A DNA stretch of 64,000 bases from Corynebacterium suranareeae (GTDB taxonomy: Bacteria; Actinomycetota; Actinomycetes; Mycobacteriales; Mycobacteriaceae). The notes under the pieces were generated by a model, which was not told the origin of the DNA, made no database searches, and was given only the letters and a program-made list of their open reading frames with translations. Location of the stretch: assembly GCF_002355155.1 (NCBI RefSeq), contig NZ_AP017369.1, forward strand, positions 1,674,001 through 1,738,000, in the 5' to 3' direction. The position numbers and the translations under genes were made by a program. This document shows, one piece after another, positions 16,173 through 24,339 of the stretch (position 1 is the first letter of the stretch; each line of letters opens with the position of its first letter).

Positions 16173-16364
16173 CTAAGTGTTGCGTTGTTTATCTACTTCA
16201 TCACGAGTTTTATAGGCAGTCCACAGCTGCCAACCACTCACGACAATCAACAAGACTCCGATGAGAACGAAAATCCACATTGATTCCCACAACACAAAAC
16301 CTGTGAAACCTACGAGCACAACGAGCCTGAACCAAAGGGCCGGAATCATCCGCGATGCCATCAT
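16173..16364 (-). CDS. Small two-helix membrane protein
   Basis: 63 residues with two hydrophobic helices (LWFRLVVLVGFTGFVLW and WIFVLIGVLLIVVSGWQLW) and a basic, charged C-terminal tail (YKTRDEVDKQR). Function unknown. The ribosome site GGAG sits inside the last codons of the YceI-like gene, nine bases before the start, so translation is probably coupled. Being last in the three-gene operon, it may help place or stabilise the membrane-anchored YceI protein; that is inference. Confidence 0.75.
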   Translation of the reverse strand: MMASRMIPALWFRLVVLVGFTGFVLWESMWIFVLIGVLLIVVSGWQLWTAYKTRDEVDKQRNT

Positions 16365-16367
16365 GGC

Positions 16368-17123
16368 TTATTTCTCCAATACGATTCGTACGTTGATTTC
16401 GCCGGTCTCATTAATCTTGGCTGCAATGAACTCTGGGGTTTCCACACCAAAATCAAGGCGGTTGATTTCAATATCGGACGCCACGACAACCTGGTCACCT
16501 GTACGAAGCACATTGAACGTTGGCTCAACTGCCTTGGTTTCGCCGTGGATTGTCAACTCTCCTGGGATAACTACCTGAGCAATGGTTCCAGTATCAGGAA
16601 GCTCGGAAAGATCAACCGAATCAGTAACCTCAAATGTTGCTTCTGGGTACTGGTCAGTGTGGAACAGTTTGGTGCGCACGTTGATGTCGCGCTTTTCCTG
16701 ATCGGTGGTGATATGCGTCATGTTCACCGTGATCAGACCAGACAGCAAAGTGTTATCCTCAATAACCACCTCTCCGTCAACGCCAGTGGTTGATCCGGAA
16801 GTGATTTTCTCCTCACCTGGAAGAATTTCAGCAAAAGTAAAACCAGCAGAAGTTGTGTTCGGAAGACTTCCCGGAACAACATCCCAGGTGCCATTCAAAT
16901 CAGTGGAAGCAGGTGCTGCGCCATCAGCCTTGATTCCTTCTGTTTTCACGCCAGGTCCCATGATGAGTTGGTACACAACTGGCCCAACTGCAACCGATGC
17001 CAAGCCCACGATGAGGATGACAAAAACAACGATAATCAAGGTCCGGTATTTGATTAGTGGGCTATCAGCACGACTTGAGTCGCCGACTGGTTTCTTAGGA
17101 CCATTTCCCTGCATGTTGCTCAT
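16368..17123 (-). CDS. Membrane-anchored YceI-like lipid-binding protein
   Basis: 251 residues. A short cytoplasmic N-terminus precedes one transmembrane helix (LIIVVFVILIVGLASVAVGPVVY). The extracytoplasmic part is a YceI-like lipocalin barrel, recognisable by LNGTWDVVPGS, TSAGFTFAEI, RTKLFHTDQYPEATFEV, IPGELTIHGETKAV and the closing DFGVETPEF and INVRIVLEK. YceI proteins bind polyisoprenoid or amphiphilic lipids. Most are secreted, so the anchor is a notable actinobacterial variation. Its ATG overlaps the TAA of the preceding zinc-finger gene (TAATG), and the next gene begins four bases after it ends, so the three genes form a tight operon. Confidence 0.85.
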   Translation of the reverse strand: MSNMQGNGPKKPVGDSSRADSPLIKYRTLIIVVFVILIVGLASVAVGPVVYQLIMGPGVKTEGIKADGAAPASTDLNGTWDVVPGSLPNTTSAGFTFAEILPGEEKITSGSTTGVDGEVVIEDNTLLSGLITVNMTHITTDQEKRDINVRTKLFHTDQYPEATFEVTDSVDLSELPDTGTIAQVVIPGELTIHGETKAVEPTFNVLRTGDQVVVASDIEINRLDFGVETPEFIAAKINETGEINVRIVLEK

Positions 17124-17494
17124 TACCTCAACTTCTCAATATTCCGAGCTAAATCCACCATCTCTTGGCACAGCTTCGCGATATCGCGAGCGTTCTCCCC
17201 TTCGTTGACAGCGGTAGCGATATCTTCGGCGGCGCACCTAAGTTCAAAGAGCGAGTCTTTGAGTTCGCTTGCCCGATCTGGGGACATAATCACTGCTTCG
17301 GCGGGAATACTTGTGCCAGAAACGTTGTTGCGTTGTTCGTAGGCACGTTGCCTACAAGCTTGGCTGCAGTATTTCCTCGGACGTCCCCTGCCTGTTGAGG
17401 CGACGTCTTTACCACACCAGGAACACTTCGGTGTTTGCTGGTTTGGGTTTAATTTCTGCACCTGTAACACCTTAGTCGATTGTCTCCCATACAA
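17123..17494 (-). CDS. Small zinc-finger protein with helical tail
   Basis: Up to 123 residues. A Cys4 finger (CSWCGKDV, a basic RGRPRKYC segment, then CSQACRQRAYEQR) occupies residues about 24-52. It is followed by an acidic helical region with heptad-like spacing (ELKDSLFELRCAAEDIA, ARDIAKLCQEMVDLARNIE). The RGRPRKYCS segment resembles nucleic-acid-binding zinc ribbons. The function is unknown; binding DNA or RNA is inference. The start is uncertain, because the first part lacks homology and may be too long. Its stop overlaps the YceI-like start, giving translational coupling, and it is divergent from rbpA. Confidence 0.7.
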   Translation of the reverse strand: MYGRQSTKVLQVQKLNPNQQTPKCSWCGKDVASTGRGRPRKYCSQACRQRAYEQRNNVSGTSIPAEAVIMSPDRASELKDSLFELRCAAEDIATAVNEGENARDIAKLCQEMVDLARNIEKLR

Positions 17495-17662
17495 CGATTC
17501 GAGGCTTTTCGCTATACTTGTAGGTCTGATCGCATTTCAAGGACACTTGTTTTGACTGCAGCGTGTCGTTAAATTTACACCCTTACGGGTAAACTGTGTG
17601 AGACGATTTCTTTTGCGGCTACTTGAAGGCCGCATCCTAGAGGGCAAAGGACTGATACCTAG

Positions 17663-18061
17663 ATGGCAGATCGCGTTCTTCGTGGCAGCCGCATGGGCGC
17701 CGTGAGCTATGAGACGGACAGGGACCACGATCTGGCTCCTCGCCAGCTCGTGAAGTACAAGACCGCAGACGGGGAAATTTATGAGGTCCCCTTCGCCGAT
17801 GATGCAGAAATCCCCGAGGAGTGGATGTGCAAGAACGGTAAGCTAGGCACCCTCATGGAAGGTGAGGGAGTCGAGTCCAAGCCGGTCAAGCCTCCACGTA
17901 CTCACTGGGATATGCTGCGCGAGCGCCGCTCAATCGAAGAGCTGGATGTGCTGTTGGAGGAGCGCATTGAAGCTCTGCGTAAGCGTCGTCGCAACGCAGC
18001 GAAACTGCTGAAGGCTCAGCAAGAAGCTGAAGAAGCAGAAAAGGCAGCTGAAGAGGCTTAA
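17663..18061 (+). CDS. rbpA: RNA polymerase-binding protein RbpA
   Basis: An actinobacterial RNA polymerase-associated protein that stabilises open complexes with principal sigma factors. The first 110 residues are almost textbook RbpA: MADRVLRGSRMGAVSYETD, the core domain with VPFADDAEIPEEW, the basic linker KPVKPPRTHWDMLRERRS and the sigma-interacting helix IEELDVLLEERIE. The C-terminus carries an extra run of about 20 Ala/Glu/Lys residues. The start ATG directly gives the conserved N-terminus. The 170-bp upstream gap contains the promoter and an inverted repeat around TTTACACCC/GGGTAAA. A strong terminator follows. Confidence 0.95.
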   Translation: MADRVLRGSRMGAVSYETDRDHDLAPRQLVKYKTADGEIYEVPFADDAEIPEEWMCKNGKLGTLMEGEGVESKPVKPPRTHWDMLRERRSIEELDVLLEERIEALRKRRRNAAKLLKAQQEAEEAEKAAEEA

Positions 18062-18079
18062 CTCTACATTCAGCTCAAT

Positions 18080-18118
18080 AAAAATATCTCGGTGTGACAT
18101 TCACACCGAGATATTTTT
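18080..18118 (+). terminator. Intrinsic terminator after rbpA
   Basis: A near-perfect stem (AAAATATCTCGGTGTGA and its complement, loop CAT) ends in a T5 run, 19 bases after the rbpA stop. Confidence 0.9.
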
Positions 18119-18135
18119 ACTTCGCTAAGCCCCGT

Positions 18136-18307
18136 ATAAAGCCTCGAATTTTTCGAATGAGTATTTGCATGGGTCCGACTCTAAAAACCTCTTAGAAACG
18201 ATTCTGGGGCGGTATGACTTTTGCAGGTTGCGGCCAGGATCGGAGCCTGACCAAACGTAGGTGCCAAGAATTCGGGTTCTTAAGGGTTCTTGGCACGTGT
18301 GTTTGGT
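18136..18307 (+). repeat. Structured intergenic repeat, copy B
   Basis: A shorter member of the family seen at 4158, 21898 and 58713. The head is present (GCCTCGAATTTTTCGAATGA, ACCTCTTAGAAACGATTCTG, GGTATGACTTTT). After 27 variable bases there is one hairpin, 18250-18307. Its outer arms ACCAAAC/GTTTGGT match the other copies, but its inner arms are TGCCAAGAA/TTCTTGGCA instead of GGAGACCCA/TGGGTCTC. Both sides have changed together. Confidence 0.75.
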
Positions 18308-18322
18308 TTACCCATCGCAGTA

Positions 18323-18378
18323 ACAAACAGGCGTGACAAAGATTCACCAAAATGGAAAATCTTGTCACGCCTGTCTGT
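18323..18378 (-). terminator. Intrinsic terminator after ppm1
   Basis: Long stem AACAGGCGTGACAA..GATT / AATC..TTGTCACGCCTGT, located 12 bases beyond the ppm1 stop on the minus strand. The downstream side carries TGTTTGTTAC. Confidence 0.75.
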
Positions 18379-18389
18379 TTTTTGGTTTC

Positions 18390-19202
18390 TTACAGCCAGG
18401 TGTTGCGCTTTTTGAAGTGCTTCCACTCATAGTTGAGCAGGCCGATCATTTCCTTGGTGAGTTCTTTCGCTTGGCCACCGCGGTGCTTCAATCCCCACTT
18501 GGTTACCTCGAAAAGGGAATCTTTGACAAAGCTGCCATCAAGTTTAGATTCACCGATCTCGCGTTCGGTGAAGGTGATAGGGACTTCGCGGACATCGAAG
18601 CCAAGCTCTACGGAACGGTACGCAATTTCAACTTGGAAAATGTAGCCAGCGTTGGAGAGCTGATCAAGGGGTAGGGCTTCTAGCACCGCACGTCGAAAAG
18701 CGCGATACCCTGCGGTCATGTCAGTTAAACCTGCGCCGAGTGCCGCGTTGATATAAACGTTGCCGCCCTTGGACAAGAACCAGCGGTTCTTTGGCCAATT
18801 GACCACCTTGCCGCCTGGCACGTAGCGGGAGCCGATGACCAGGTCGGCGCCGTTGTCGATCTCAGCGAGAAGCAAGTGCAGCTGCTCTGGTGCGTGGGAG
18901 CCGTCGGCGTCCATCTCACAAAGCACCTGGTAGTCGCGCTCAAGACCCCATTGGAAACCTGCCATGTATGCGGCACAGAGTCCGCCCTTGCCTTCGCGGT
19001 GCAGCACGAAGATGTGATCGTCAGCAGCGGCGAGTGCATCGGCGCGCTCACCGGTGCCGTCTGGGCTGTTGTCGTCAACGATGAGCACATGAACCTCAGG
19101 GGTGGCGGTGCGTACGCGGTCAACGATTAGCGGAAGGTTCTCCAGCTCGTTGTACGTTGGAATAATCACCAGCGTCGTATCATCTACGGCCTCACTGCTC
19201 AT
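18390..19202 (-). CDS. ppm1: Polyprenol-monophosphomannose synthase
   Basis: A GT2 glycosyltransferase, 270 residues, that moves mannose from GDP-mannose to polyprenyl phosphate. The product feeds lipomannan/lipoarabinomannan assembly and protein mannosylation. Seen: [16 protein letters not shown] (residues 12-27), the DDNSPDGTG loop, the metal-binding DADGSH (about 98-103) and GSRYVPGG. No membrane helices, as in the split corynebacterial enzyme. The lnt-like gene just upstream (31 bases) encodes the membrane partner; in mycobacteria the two are fused or adjacent. It lies in an fxsA-lnt-ppm1 operon with a terminator after it. Confidence 0.93.
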   Translation of the reverse strand: MSSEAVDDTTLVIIPTYNELENLPLIVDRVRTATPEVHVLIVDDNSPDGTGERADALAAADDHIFVLHREGKGGLCAAYMAGFQWGLERDYQVLCEMDADGSHAPEQLHLLLAEIDNGADLVIGSRYVPGGKVVNWPKNRWFLSKGGNVYINAALGAGLTDMTAGYRAFRRAVLEALPLDQLSNAGYIFQVEIAYRSVELGFDVREVPITFTEREIGESKLDGSFVKDSLFEVTKWGLKHRGGQAKELTKEMIGLLNYEWKHFKKRNTWL

Positions 19203-19233
19203 GGTGTTGTCCTCCTCGTCCCTACGGGACGTT

Positions 19234-20871
19234 TTATTTTGCTTTTCGACGATTTGTTGCTGCCTTCTTCGCAGGCACCTTCTTAACCCGCTGTTGTGCA
19301 GGCCGTGTGGATCCCTTGTCAGACTTTGAACGGCTATTCATTCGAACGGCGAATAATCCAGCTAATGTTCCAATGATAACCAACAGCAATTCAACATAGA
19401 AACCAACCCGCGCTGCAATGGTCACGGTGTCCTTAAGCGGAATGGATTCTGTCAAGGTGGCGGACTCGAAAATCCTGGTCCGTTGCGAAACGCTTCCATC
19501 AGGGTTCACGATGGCCGAAACACCCGATGTAGCTGCGACAACCACTGCCCTATCAAATTCGATGGCACGCATTCGACTCATGGCTAATTGTTGATAAGTC
19601 ATGTCGGTAAAACCGAAGGTTGCGTTGTTGGTGGGCGTGGTTAAAAATTCAGCCCCGTTGGCAATTGCGTCGCGGCCAGCGCGATCAAAAATGACTTCAT
19701 AACACGTCATCACACCGACGGTGACTGCCCTGCCTAAGTTTGCCGCGTTCATCGACACCACACCCGTGCCATCACCTGGCTGAAAATTACCCGCGGAATC
19801 TACATAGGGGGAAAAATTACGCAAGAATTCCCGGAATGGCATGTACTCGCCAAACGGTTGCAGGAACTTCTTGTTGTGATACTCGGTGGGGCCTTCAACA
19901 GGATCGAATACTTGCATGGTGTTTCGTGGACCAACCTCATCCACCGTAATGGTGCCCACCAAAATTGGGGCCTGGGCATGATCAACAGCGCCATCAATAA
20001 TTGCTCTGGCCTGGGCATCAGTAAACGGATTAACGTCTGAGGAGTTCTCTGGCCAAATAACCAGATCAACCTGCTGGTCTAACTTGAGGGTTTCGCGTGC
20101 ATGATTAGATAACACCGCACGGCGCTGCGCATTGAAATCCAACCCCATTCGAGGCACATTGCCCTGAATAGCTGCCACCTCAATACTGTCAGAGCTTGTG
20201 CCATCACGATCGATGTACAACGAAGAAACCGCACCGATCACCAGCACACTTGCTGTGACAATCACACCGGTTAGATGCTTTTTAGAGATAACCACCATGG
20301 CCACACCCACGGCAGCCAGCACGGTGGCAAAAGTAACAAACGCTACCCCACCCAGTGCCGCGAGATTAGCCAACGGACCATTGATTTGTCCCCACGCCAA
20401 ACGCACCCAGGCAAACCCATCAAAAGGCCATGAGCTGCGTAAATACTCCACAGCCACATACATTGCTGGGAATAAGAAAACCTTCCAATCCTTCCAACGA
20501 GCAATCGCCACGCCGAAGGCACCAAGGGCAATGGAATAAAGAGCCTCAACCACTGACAATGCGATGTAGGGTAACGAGCCAACAAACTCACCAATCCACG
20601 GCAACAGCAACAAATACGCCACCAAACCATGAACAAATCCCAGCAGCATGCCCTGCGGGATTGTTGGCCCAACTGATACCCGCTGTAAAAACGGCACTGG
20701 TTCGTTTTTTCTCCGCCGTTTCGGTGGAGTTCCAATACTCCACGGAGCAAGAGAAGCAAAAAATAATGCGATGCCAACGATACCGGCGATAAACCACCCG
20801 ATCGGTTCATTAGACGCATAGACAAAAAGCCCGCCCATAGCAGCAAGGGCGAGCCGGACAAGCAGTGTCAC
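19234..20871 (-). CDS. lnt: Apolipoprotein N-acyltransferase (Ppm2-type)
   Basis: A 545-residue inner-membrane enzyme that adds the third acyl chain to the N-terminal cysteine of lipoproteins. Several N-terminal helices are followed by an extracytoplasmic nitrilase domain with the catalytic triad: Glu in VIWPENSSD, Lys in [15 protein letters not shown] and Cys in [11 protein letters not shown]. One helix and a very basic tail ([16 protein letters not shown]) close the protein. The C. glutamicum homologue has been described both as Lnt and as the Ppm2 membrane partner of Ppm1. The GTG start at 20871 touches the fxsA stop codon directly, indicating coupled translation. Confidence 0.92.
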   Translation of the reverse strand: MTLLVRLALAAMGGLFVYASNEPIGWFIAGIVGIALFFASLAPWSIGTPPKRRRKNEPVPFLQRVSVGPTIPQGMLLGFVHGLVAYLLLLPWIGEFVGSLPYIALSVVEALYSIALGAFGVAIARWKDWKVFLFPAMYVAVEYLRSSWPFDGFAWVRLAWGQINGPLANLAALGGVAFVTFATVLAAVGVAMVVISKKHLTGVIVTASVLVIGAVSSLYIDRDGTSSDSIEVAAIQGNVPRMGLDFNAQRRAVLSNHARETLKLDQQVDLVIWPENSSDVNPFTDAQARAIIDGAVDHAQAPILVGTITVDEVGPRNTMQVFDPVEGPTEYHNKKFLQPFGEYMPFREFLRNFSPYVDSAGNFQPGDGTGVVSMNAANLGRAVTVGVMTCYEVIFDRAGRDAIANGAEFLTTPTNNATFGFTDMTYQQLAMSRMRAIEFDRAVVVAATSGVSAIVNPDGSVSQRTRIFESATLTESIPLKDTVTIAARVGFYVELLLVIIGTLAGLFAVRMNSRSKSDKGSTRPAQQRVKKVPAKKAATNRRKAK

Positions 20872-21459
20872 TTATTTCTCACCATCGGATTCATCTTTAG
20901 GCTTAGTAAAGTCCTCCGGCTTAAGGTCAGAGGTCCATGCTTGGATCTCTTCCTCATCAATCACAATATTTTCTTTCGGGTGTTGCTGTGCAGTGTCACC
21001 GAAAGCAGCTCCGAAATTTCCATACGAGGCCTGGGTGCGGTAGCCATTGACGGCTTCAAAACCACGCACACCGAGGTTTTCGATCGCACGACGCAAACGC
21101 TTAGCCAACATCGTGCGGATCAATGCTCTCGTCGGTGCGAAAATTAACAACAAACCGACAATCGACGACACGAACCCTGGCATCGCCACCAAAATCGCAC
21201 CAGCTGCGGTCAAACCAACATTACCGGCGATAGCCCCAGGACTCCCCTGCCCCGACGCTTGATGAATGGCGGCACTTTTACTAATGCGACGAAGTTCCAC
21301 ACCGGCAAGAAGAAGTCCGCCGATAAAAAACAATGCGAGGAGACCCAAAGCCCAGCCGAAACCGAGCCACATGACGACACCAATGAAGGCGAGGATCTCA
21401 ATGATGAAATATGGGATTGCTATTGCTGCAGGCACATGCCCCACCTTACCTTTTGACAC
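20872..21459 (-). CDS. fxsA: FxsA family membrane protein
   Basis: 195 residues. The FxsA domain lies in the first 125: three or four hydrophobic helices (IPYFIIEILAFIGVVMWLGFG, LALFFIGGLLLAG, GAILVAMPGFVSSIVGLLLIFAP) and the conserved basic loop RTMLAKRLRR. The C-terminal 60 residues are acidic and probably cytoplasmic. E. coli FxsA counters F exclusion of phage T7; its role here is unknown. Its fixed place before lnt and ppm1 in actinobacteria suggests an envelope function. An internal GTG at 21435 with GGTGGGG just upstream is a plausible alternative start. Confidence 0.85.
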   Translation of the reverse strand: MSKGKVGHVPAAIAIPYFIIEILAFIGVVMWLGFGWALGLLALFFIGGLLLAGVELRRISKSAAIHQASGQGSPGAIAGNVGLTAAGAILVAMPGFVSSIVGLLLIFAPTRALIRTMLAKRLRRAIENLGVRGFEAVNGYRTQASYGNFGAAFGDTAQQHPKENIVIDEEEIQAWTSDLKPEDFTKPKDESDGEK

Positions 21460-21573
21460 AGATCAAATGATTAATGGATCCCTGTGAGCGAGAAAAATAT
21501 TGTGTGTCGGGTTCCTGACAACTTCAGATTGGCGCTTTGTGAAGTTTTGGTCGCTAGTGCTTATCTGATTAGG

Positions 21574-21687
21574 GCGACTTCTTAACAGGTGACTTCACGT
21601 GGTCGACTTCCCTCGGCGATGGGCTGATTTCGCAGTGATGTCGCCTCTTAAGAAGTTGAGCACGTGAAGTCGCTAATGTGAAGTCGC
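21574..21687. repeat. Long inverted repeat with CACGTGAAGTC arms
   Basis: The left arm (21574-21601) and the right arm (21661-21687) are complementary over their outer eight (GCGACTTC) and inner eleven bases (GACTTCACGTG), with a mismatched centre, and enclose about 59 bases. The GTGAAGT word also occurs singly just outside. It lies between fxsA and the lipase gene, with no reading frame. Confidence 0.65.
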
Positions 21688-21729
21688 GCTATAGTACTTG
21701 TGCAGCTACGCCTTGGGGTTTTCTTTAAG

Positions 21730-21870
21730 TTCGAGATCACACTTTCGAGACCTCGCACTCAATTTCTTAACTGCGAGACCGCTAGGAAAATCACCAAAAA
21801 CCGCGGGAAATTGAGCTTATGAAATTGAGTTCAAGGTATTGAGCTTGAGAACTCGACACCGTGAAATCGA
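21730..21870. other. Intergenic stretch with repeated GAAATTGAG
   Basis: CTCAATTTC at 21758 faces two direct copies of GAAATTGAG at 21807 and 21821, fourteen bases apart. A further TATTGAGCTTGAG follows at about 21837, and CTCGAGATC-like words nearby. No gene is visible. The arrangement allows several alternative hairpins. Confidence 0.45.
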
Positions 21871-21897
21871 ACATAAGAAACCACTGCGGGCATGAGG

Positions 21898-22150
21898 TGT
21901 TTATAGCTTGTTTAAGGGCTCTAAGTTTTCGGATGAGTGTTTGTATCGTCTGCAGACCAAAAAGCCGTTAGGCGCGATTCTGTGAGGTCACTTTTCCTGG
22001 CCTCTTTGAGCTGTTTTTCGTCTCACTTCACCTGGTGACCAAACACGCTTCGGGAAAAGCAATTCTTGGTCAAATACGCCCATATCTAGGACTGTAAACT
22101 TCATCTGCTGACCAAGAATCCCTTGTTCTACCTATGGATTTGGTCAAATA
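21898..22150 (+). repeat. Structured intergenic repeat, copy C (most divergent)
   Basis: Shares the head of the family (TTTATAGCTTGTTTAAGGG, GGATGAGTGTTTGTAT) and a weakened dyad, AGGCGCGATTCT, at 21970-21981. The ATG of the other copies is CAC here, but GGTCAC and GTGACC form the middle stem instead. The tail holds several GACCAA/TTGGTC pairs, including TTCTTGGTC with GACCAAGAA and GATTTGGTC at the end. The lipase stop codon lies about 67 bases further on. Confidence 0.65.
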
Positions 22151-22216
22151 TGACGGGTTTCAGATACTGCCCCACTTAGAACCACCAGAACTGCACATAG
22201 GAAAGTCAAGCGGCAC

Positions 22217-23533
22217 TCAGACAAGGCGATCCATTAACCATCCTGAGTACTTTTGTAAGTTTCTGAAATACGGACCGAAGTGGTTTATGCCTGTTCGCCC
22301 TGGGACTCGCGGTGCACGGGATTCATGCCAGGTCAACTGTGCTCCCTTGTCGGACCACTCATCACGCAGTGTCTTAATGGGCTCAATTGGGATGACATCG
22401 TCATGCTGAGAACCCCAGAGCAGCACGGGGATGTTTGGTGCGATCCTGCCTAGTTTTTGTTTCTTAAATTCGGCGACTACAAGTGGTAGATCATCAAGGA
22501 TGGTTGCTAACGGTTTCCTTGAGTTAGTCCACGACGCAGTAGAGGTATATCCACTGGTCAAAAGGGATCCTCCCGCGCAGCTGGTGATATTTTTCAGCAC
22601 ATCTCTTTTGCCGCGTTCATTTAGAACTGGAGAGATTTCATTGAACATCTCGACAGAACTCGCACCGAGTCCGGCAATCGCATAGGCAATAACCCCGGTG
22701 AGTAGGCCGCCGTCGACGGTGTCCAACACGCGAAAAAGGTCTACCGGTGGGGCTCCCACTACAGCTGCCTGCGGGCGCACGGTTGGGGCATAATCTGGCA
22801 ATTGTGCAGCCCAGCCGGTGGCTCCACCACCTTGGGAAAATCCCCACAGACCAAGTGGTGCCTCCGGTGAAAGGCCGAGCTGATAGGAGGCGAGGACGGC
22901 GTCGAGAAGCGATTTAGCTGCGGTGATGGAATCGCAATAGTATTGGATGCCGGCAATGGGGTCGCGGGGGTAATCGGTAAATACTACGTCTAGTCCGTGG
23001 GCTAGAAACCAGAGGATTACTGGGAGTTCGTAGGCGATTATGGCATCTAGTGGTTTGTCGTAGAAGGCGTTGAGTCCGATCGCGCAGGTATGTGAGGGGT
23101 CGCAGTGTTGGGCGACTCCTTGGGTGGATGGCGCCATGGCAATAACTGGGCGTGTGCCGTATCGCCAAGGCCTGCTGGAAAATAGGGCAGCGCCGGTTGC
23201 GGTGATTGCTCTCCCTGCGGAATCGCCAGTAATGTATTCAAATCGGTAGGAGCTTGCCGGGTTTGGTTCGCCGCGTGCGCCGAGCACTTTCAAGGGAGCA
23301 GCATTGACTACCGTGCCGTGTTCAAGGCCGGGCACTCGAACTGCCGCTCCGAAATCTGGCACATCCTCAAAACCAGGTGCTCGCCCGGGCCGGGGAGACA
23401 GTCCCACGATGCGCCGAAATACGGCTCCACTTCCCTGCTGGATGAGGGGTAAAACTGTCCGCCGCCAAGCATCACATGACCCGGCGCGCCAGACCTGTGT
23501 GTCGTTGAGGTTGGTGTAGCCCATATCGGCCAC
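22217..23533 (-). CDS. Secretory-lipase-family alpha/beta hydrolase
   Basis: 438 residues with the layout of the LIP (secretory lipase) family. The nucleophile elbow GFSQGGG lies about residue 235, an aspartate in WGSQHDDVIPIEP near 380 and a histidine in GINHFGP near 420. Conserved cysteines (CDPSHTC, YYCDS, ITSCAGG) suggest disulfides and an exported protein. Yet the N-terminus available from the GTG at 23533 has no signal peptide, and only 29 bases separate it from the divergent cobG-like gene. Either the protein has lost its signal or it acts in the cytosol. Triacylglycerol or ester hydrolysis is inferred from the family. Confidence 0.8.
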   Translation of the reverse strand: MADMGYTNLNDTQVWRAGSCDAWRRTVLPLIQQGSGAVFRRIVGLSPRPGRAPGFEDVPDFGAAVRVPGLEHGTVVNAAPLKVLGARGEPNPASSYRFEYITGDSAGRAITATGAALFSSRPWRYGTRPVIAMAPSTQGVAQHCDPSHTCAIGLNAFYDKPLDAIIAYELPVILWFLAHGLDVVFTDYPRDPIAGIQYYCDSITAAKSLLDAVLASYQLGLSPEAPLGLWGFSQGGGATGWAAQLPDYAPTVRPQAAVVGAPPVDLFRVLDTVDGGLLTGVIAYAIAGLGASSVEMFNEISPVLNERGKRDVLKNITSCAGGSLLTSGYTSTASWTNSRKPLATILDDLPLVVAEFKKQKLGRIAPNIPVLLWGSQHDDVIPIEPIKTLRDEWSDKGAQLTWHESRAPRVPGRTGINHFGPYFRNLQKYSGWLMDRLV

Positions 23534-23562
23534 AGTAGTGTGCGCAGGTTAGGATTACGCGC

Positions 23563-24339
23563 ATGTCTAGTGATGTGGTTTTTCAGTCTGTTTCTGTTGA
23601 TGCGGGTGTGTCTGTGGGGACGGTTCATTTTCCGGCGGGGCGTGTGGGGGCGTCTGAGTGGGAGATGTTGGCAGATGTTGCTGAGTCGCAGGGTGATGGT
23701 GTGATTTATGTGACGTCTTCTGCGCAGTGTCAGGTGCGTGGGGGTTCGTTTGTTGAGTCTGCGCCGTGCGCGACGGTGGTGGCCACGCCGGGGCATTTTG
23801 TGTCGCTTGCGCGTGAGATTGCGGGCGCGGTGCGCCGCGATTTTTCGGTGGGGTTGGATGCTGGTGACGGCGCGATTTTAAGGCAGCGCTTTGATGTGGG
23901 TTTTTTGCTTGTCGACGCCTCCTTCCACTTAATTCTCAACGGCACGCCTACTGGTTTTGCTGTTGCACCGGATGAGGTGGTTGAGGTGGCGCATGGTTTG
24001 GCTAAGACTCCAGAGTTGTCGATGGAGGGTGTCGCTGGTTTATGTACTCCAGTGGCGCCTGTAGCTTTACCTAAGCCACAGGGCAATCCAGCGCCGATTG
24101 GGTGGTTGGAACATGACGGCGTGGTGAATTTGGGTGCGGGTATTCCAGGTGGTCGGGTTGAGGCTCGTTTGGCTCGGTTTATTGCCGTTATTGAAGCGGA
24201 GACAACTATTACCCCATGGAATTCGTTGATCATTCATGATTTGCATGAAGTTGTTGCAGAACAGGTGGTGAAGGTCCTTGCACCGATGGGGTTAATCTTT
24301 GATGCTAATTCACCGCTTCTGGAGTCACCGGCTTTGTAA
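23563..24339 (+). CDS. cobG: CobG-like remnant (precorrin-3B synthase homologue), degenerate
   Basis: 258 residues where a working CobG has more than 350. Two ferredoxin-like half-repeats of the nitrite/sulfite reductase fold can still be followed (TVHFPAGRVGASEWEMLADVA.. TSSAQCQVRG, and the second from WLEHDGVVNLGAGIPGGRVEARLARF). The siroheme/4Fe-4S cysteine pattern is missing. Monooxygenase activity on precorrin-3A is therefore unlikely. The reading frame itself is open, with AGGA before ATG 23563. The 3' end overlaps the convergent cobL end by 35 bases. It looks like a decaying cobalamin gene, or a protein kept for another use. Confidence 0.7.
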   Translation: MSSDVVFQSVSVDAGVSVGTVHFPAGRVGASEWEMLADVAESQGDGVIYVTSSAQCQVRGGSFVESAPCATVVATPGHFVSLAREIAGAVRRDFSVGLDAGDGAILRQRFDVGFLLVDASFHLILNGTPTGFAVAPDEVVEVAHGLAKTPELSMEGVAGLCTPVAPVALPKPQGNPAPIGWLEHDGVVNLGAGIPGGRVEARLARFIAVIEAETTITPWNSLIIHDLHEVVAEQVVKVLAPMGLIFDANSPLLESPAL

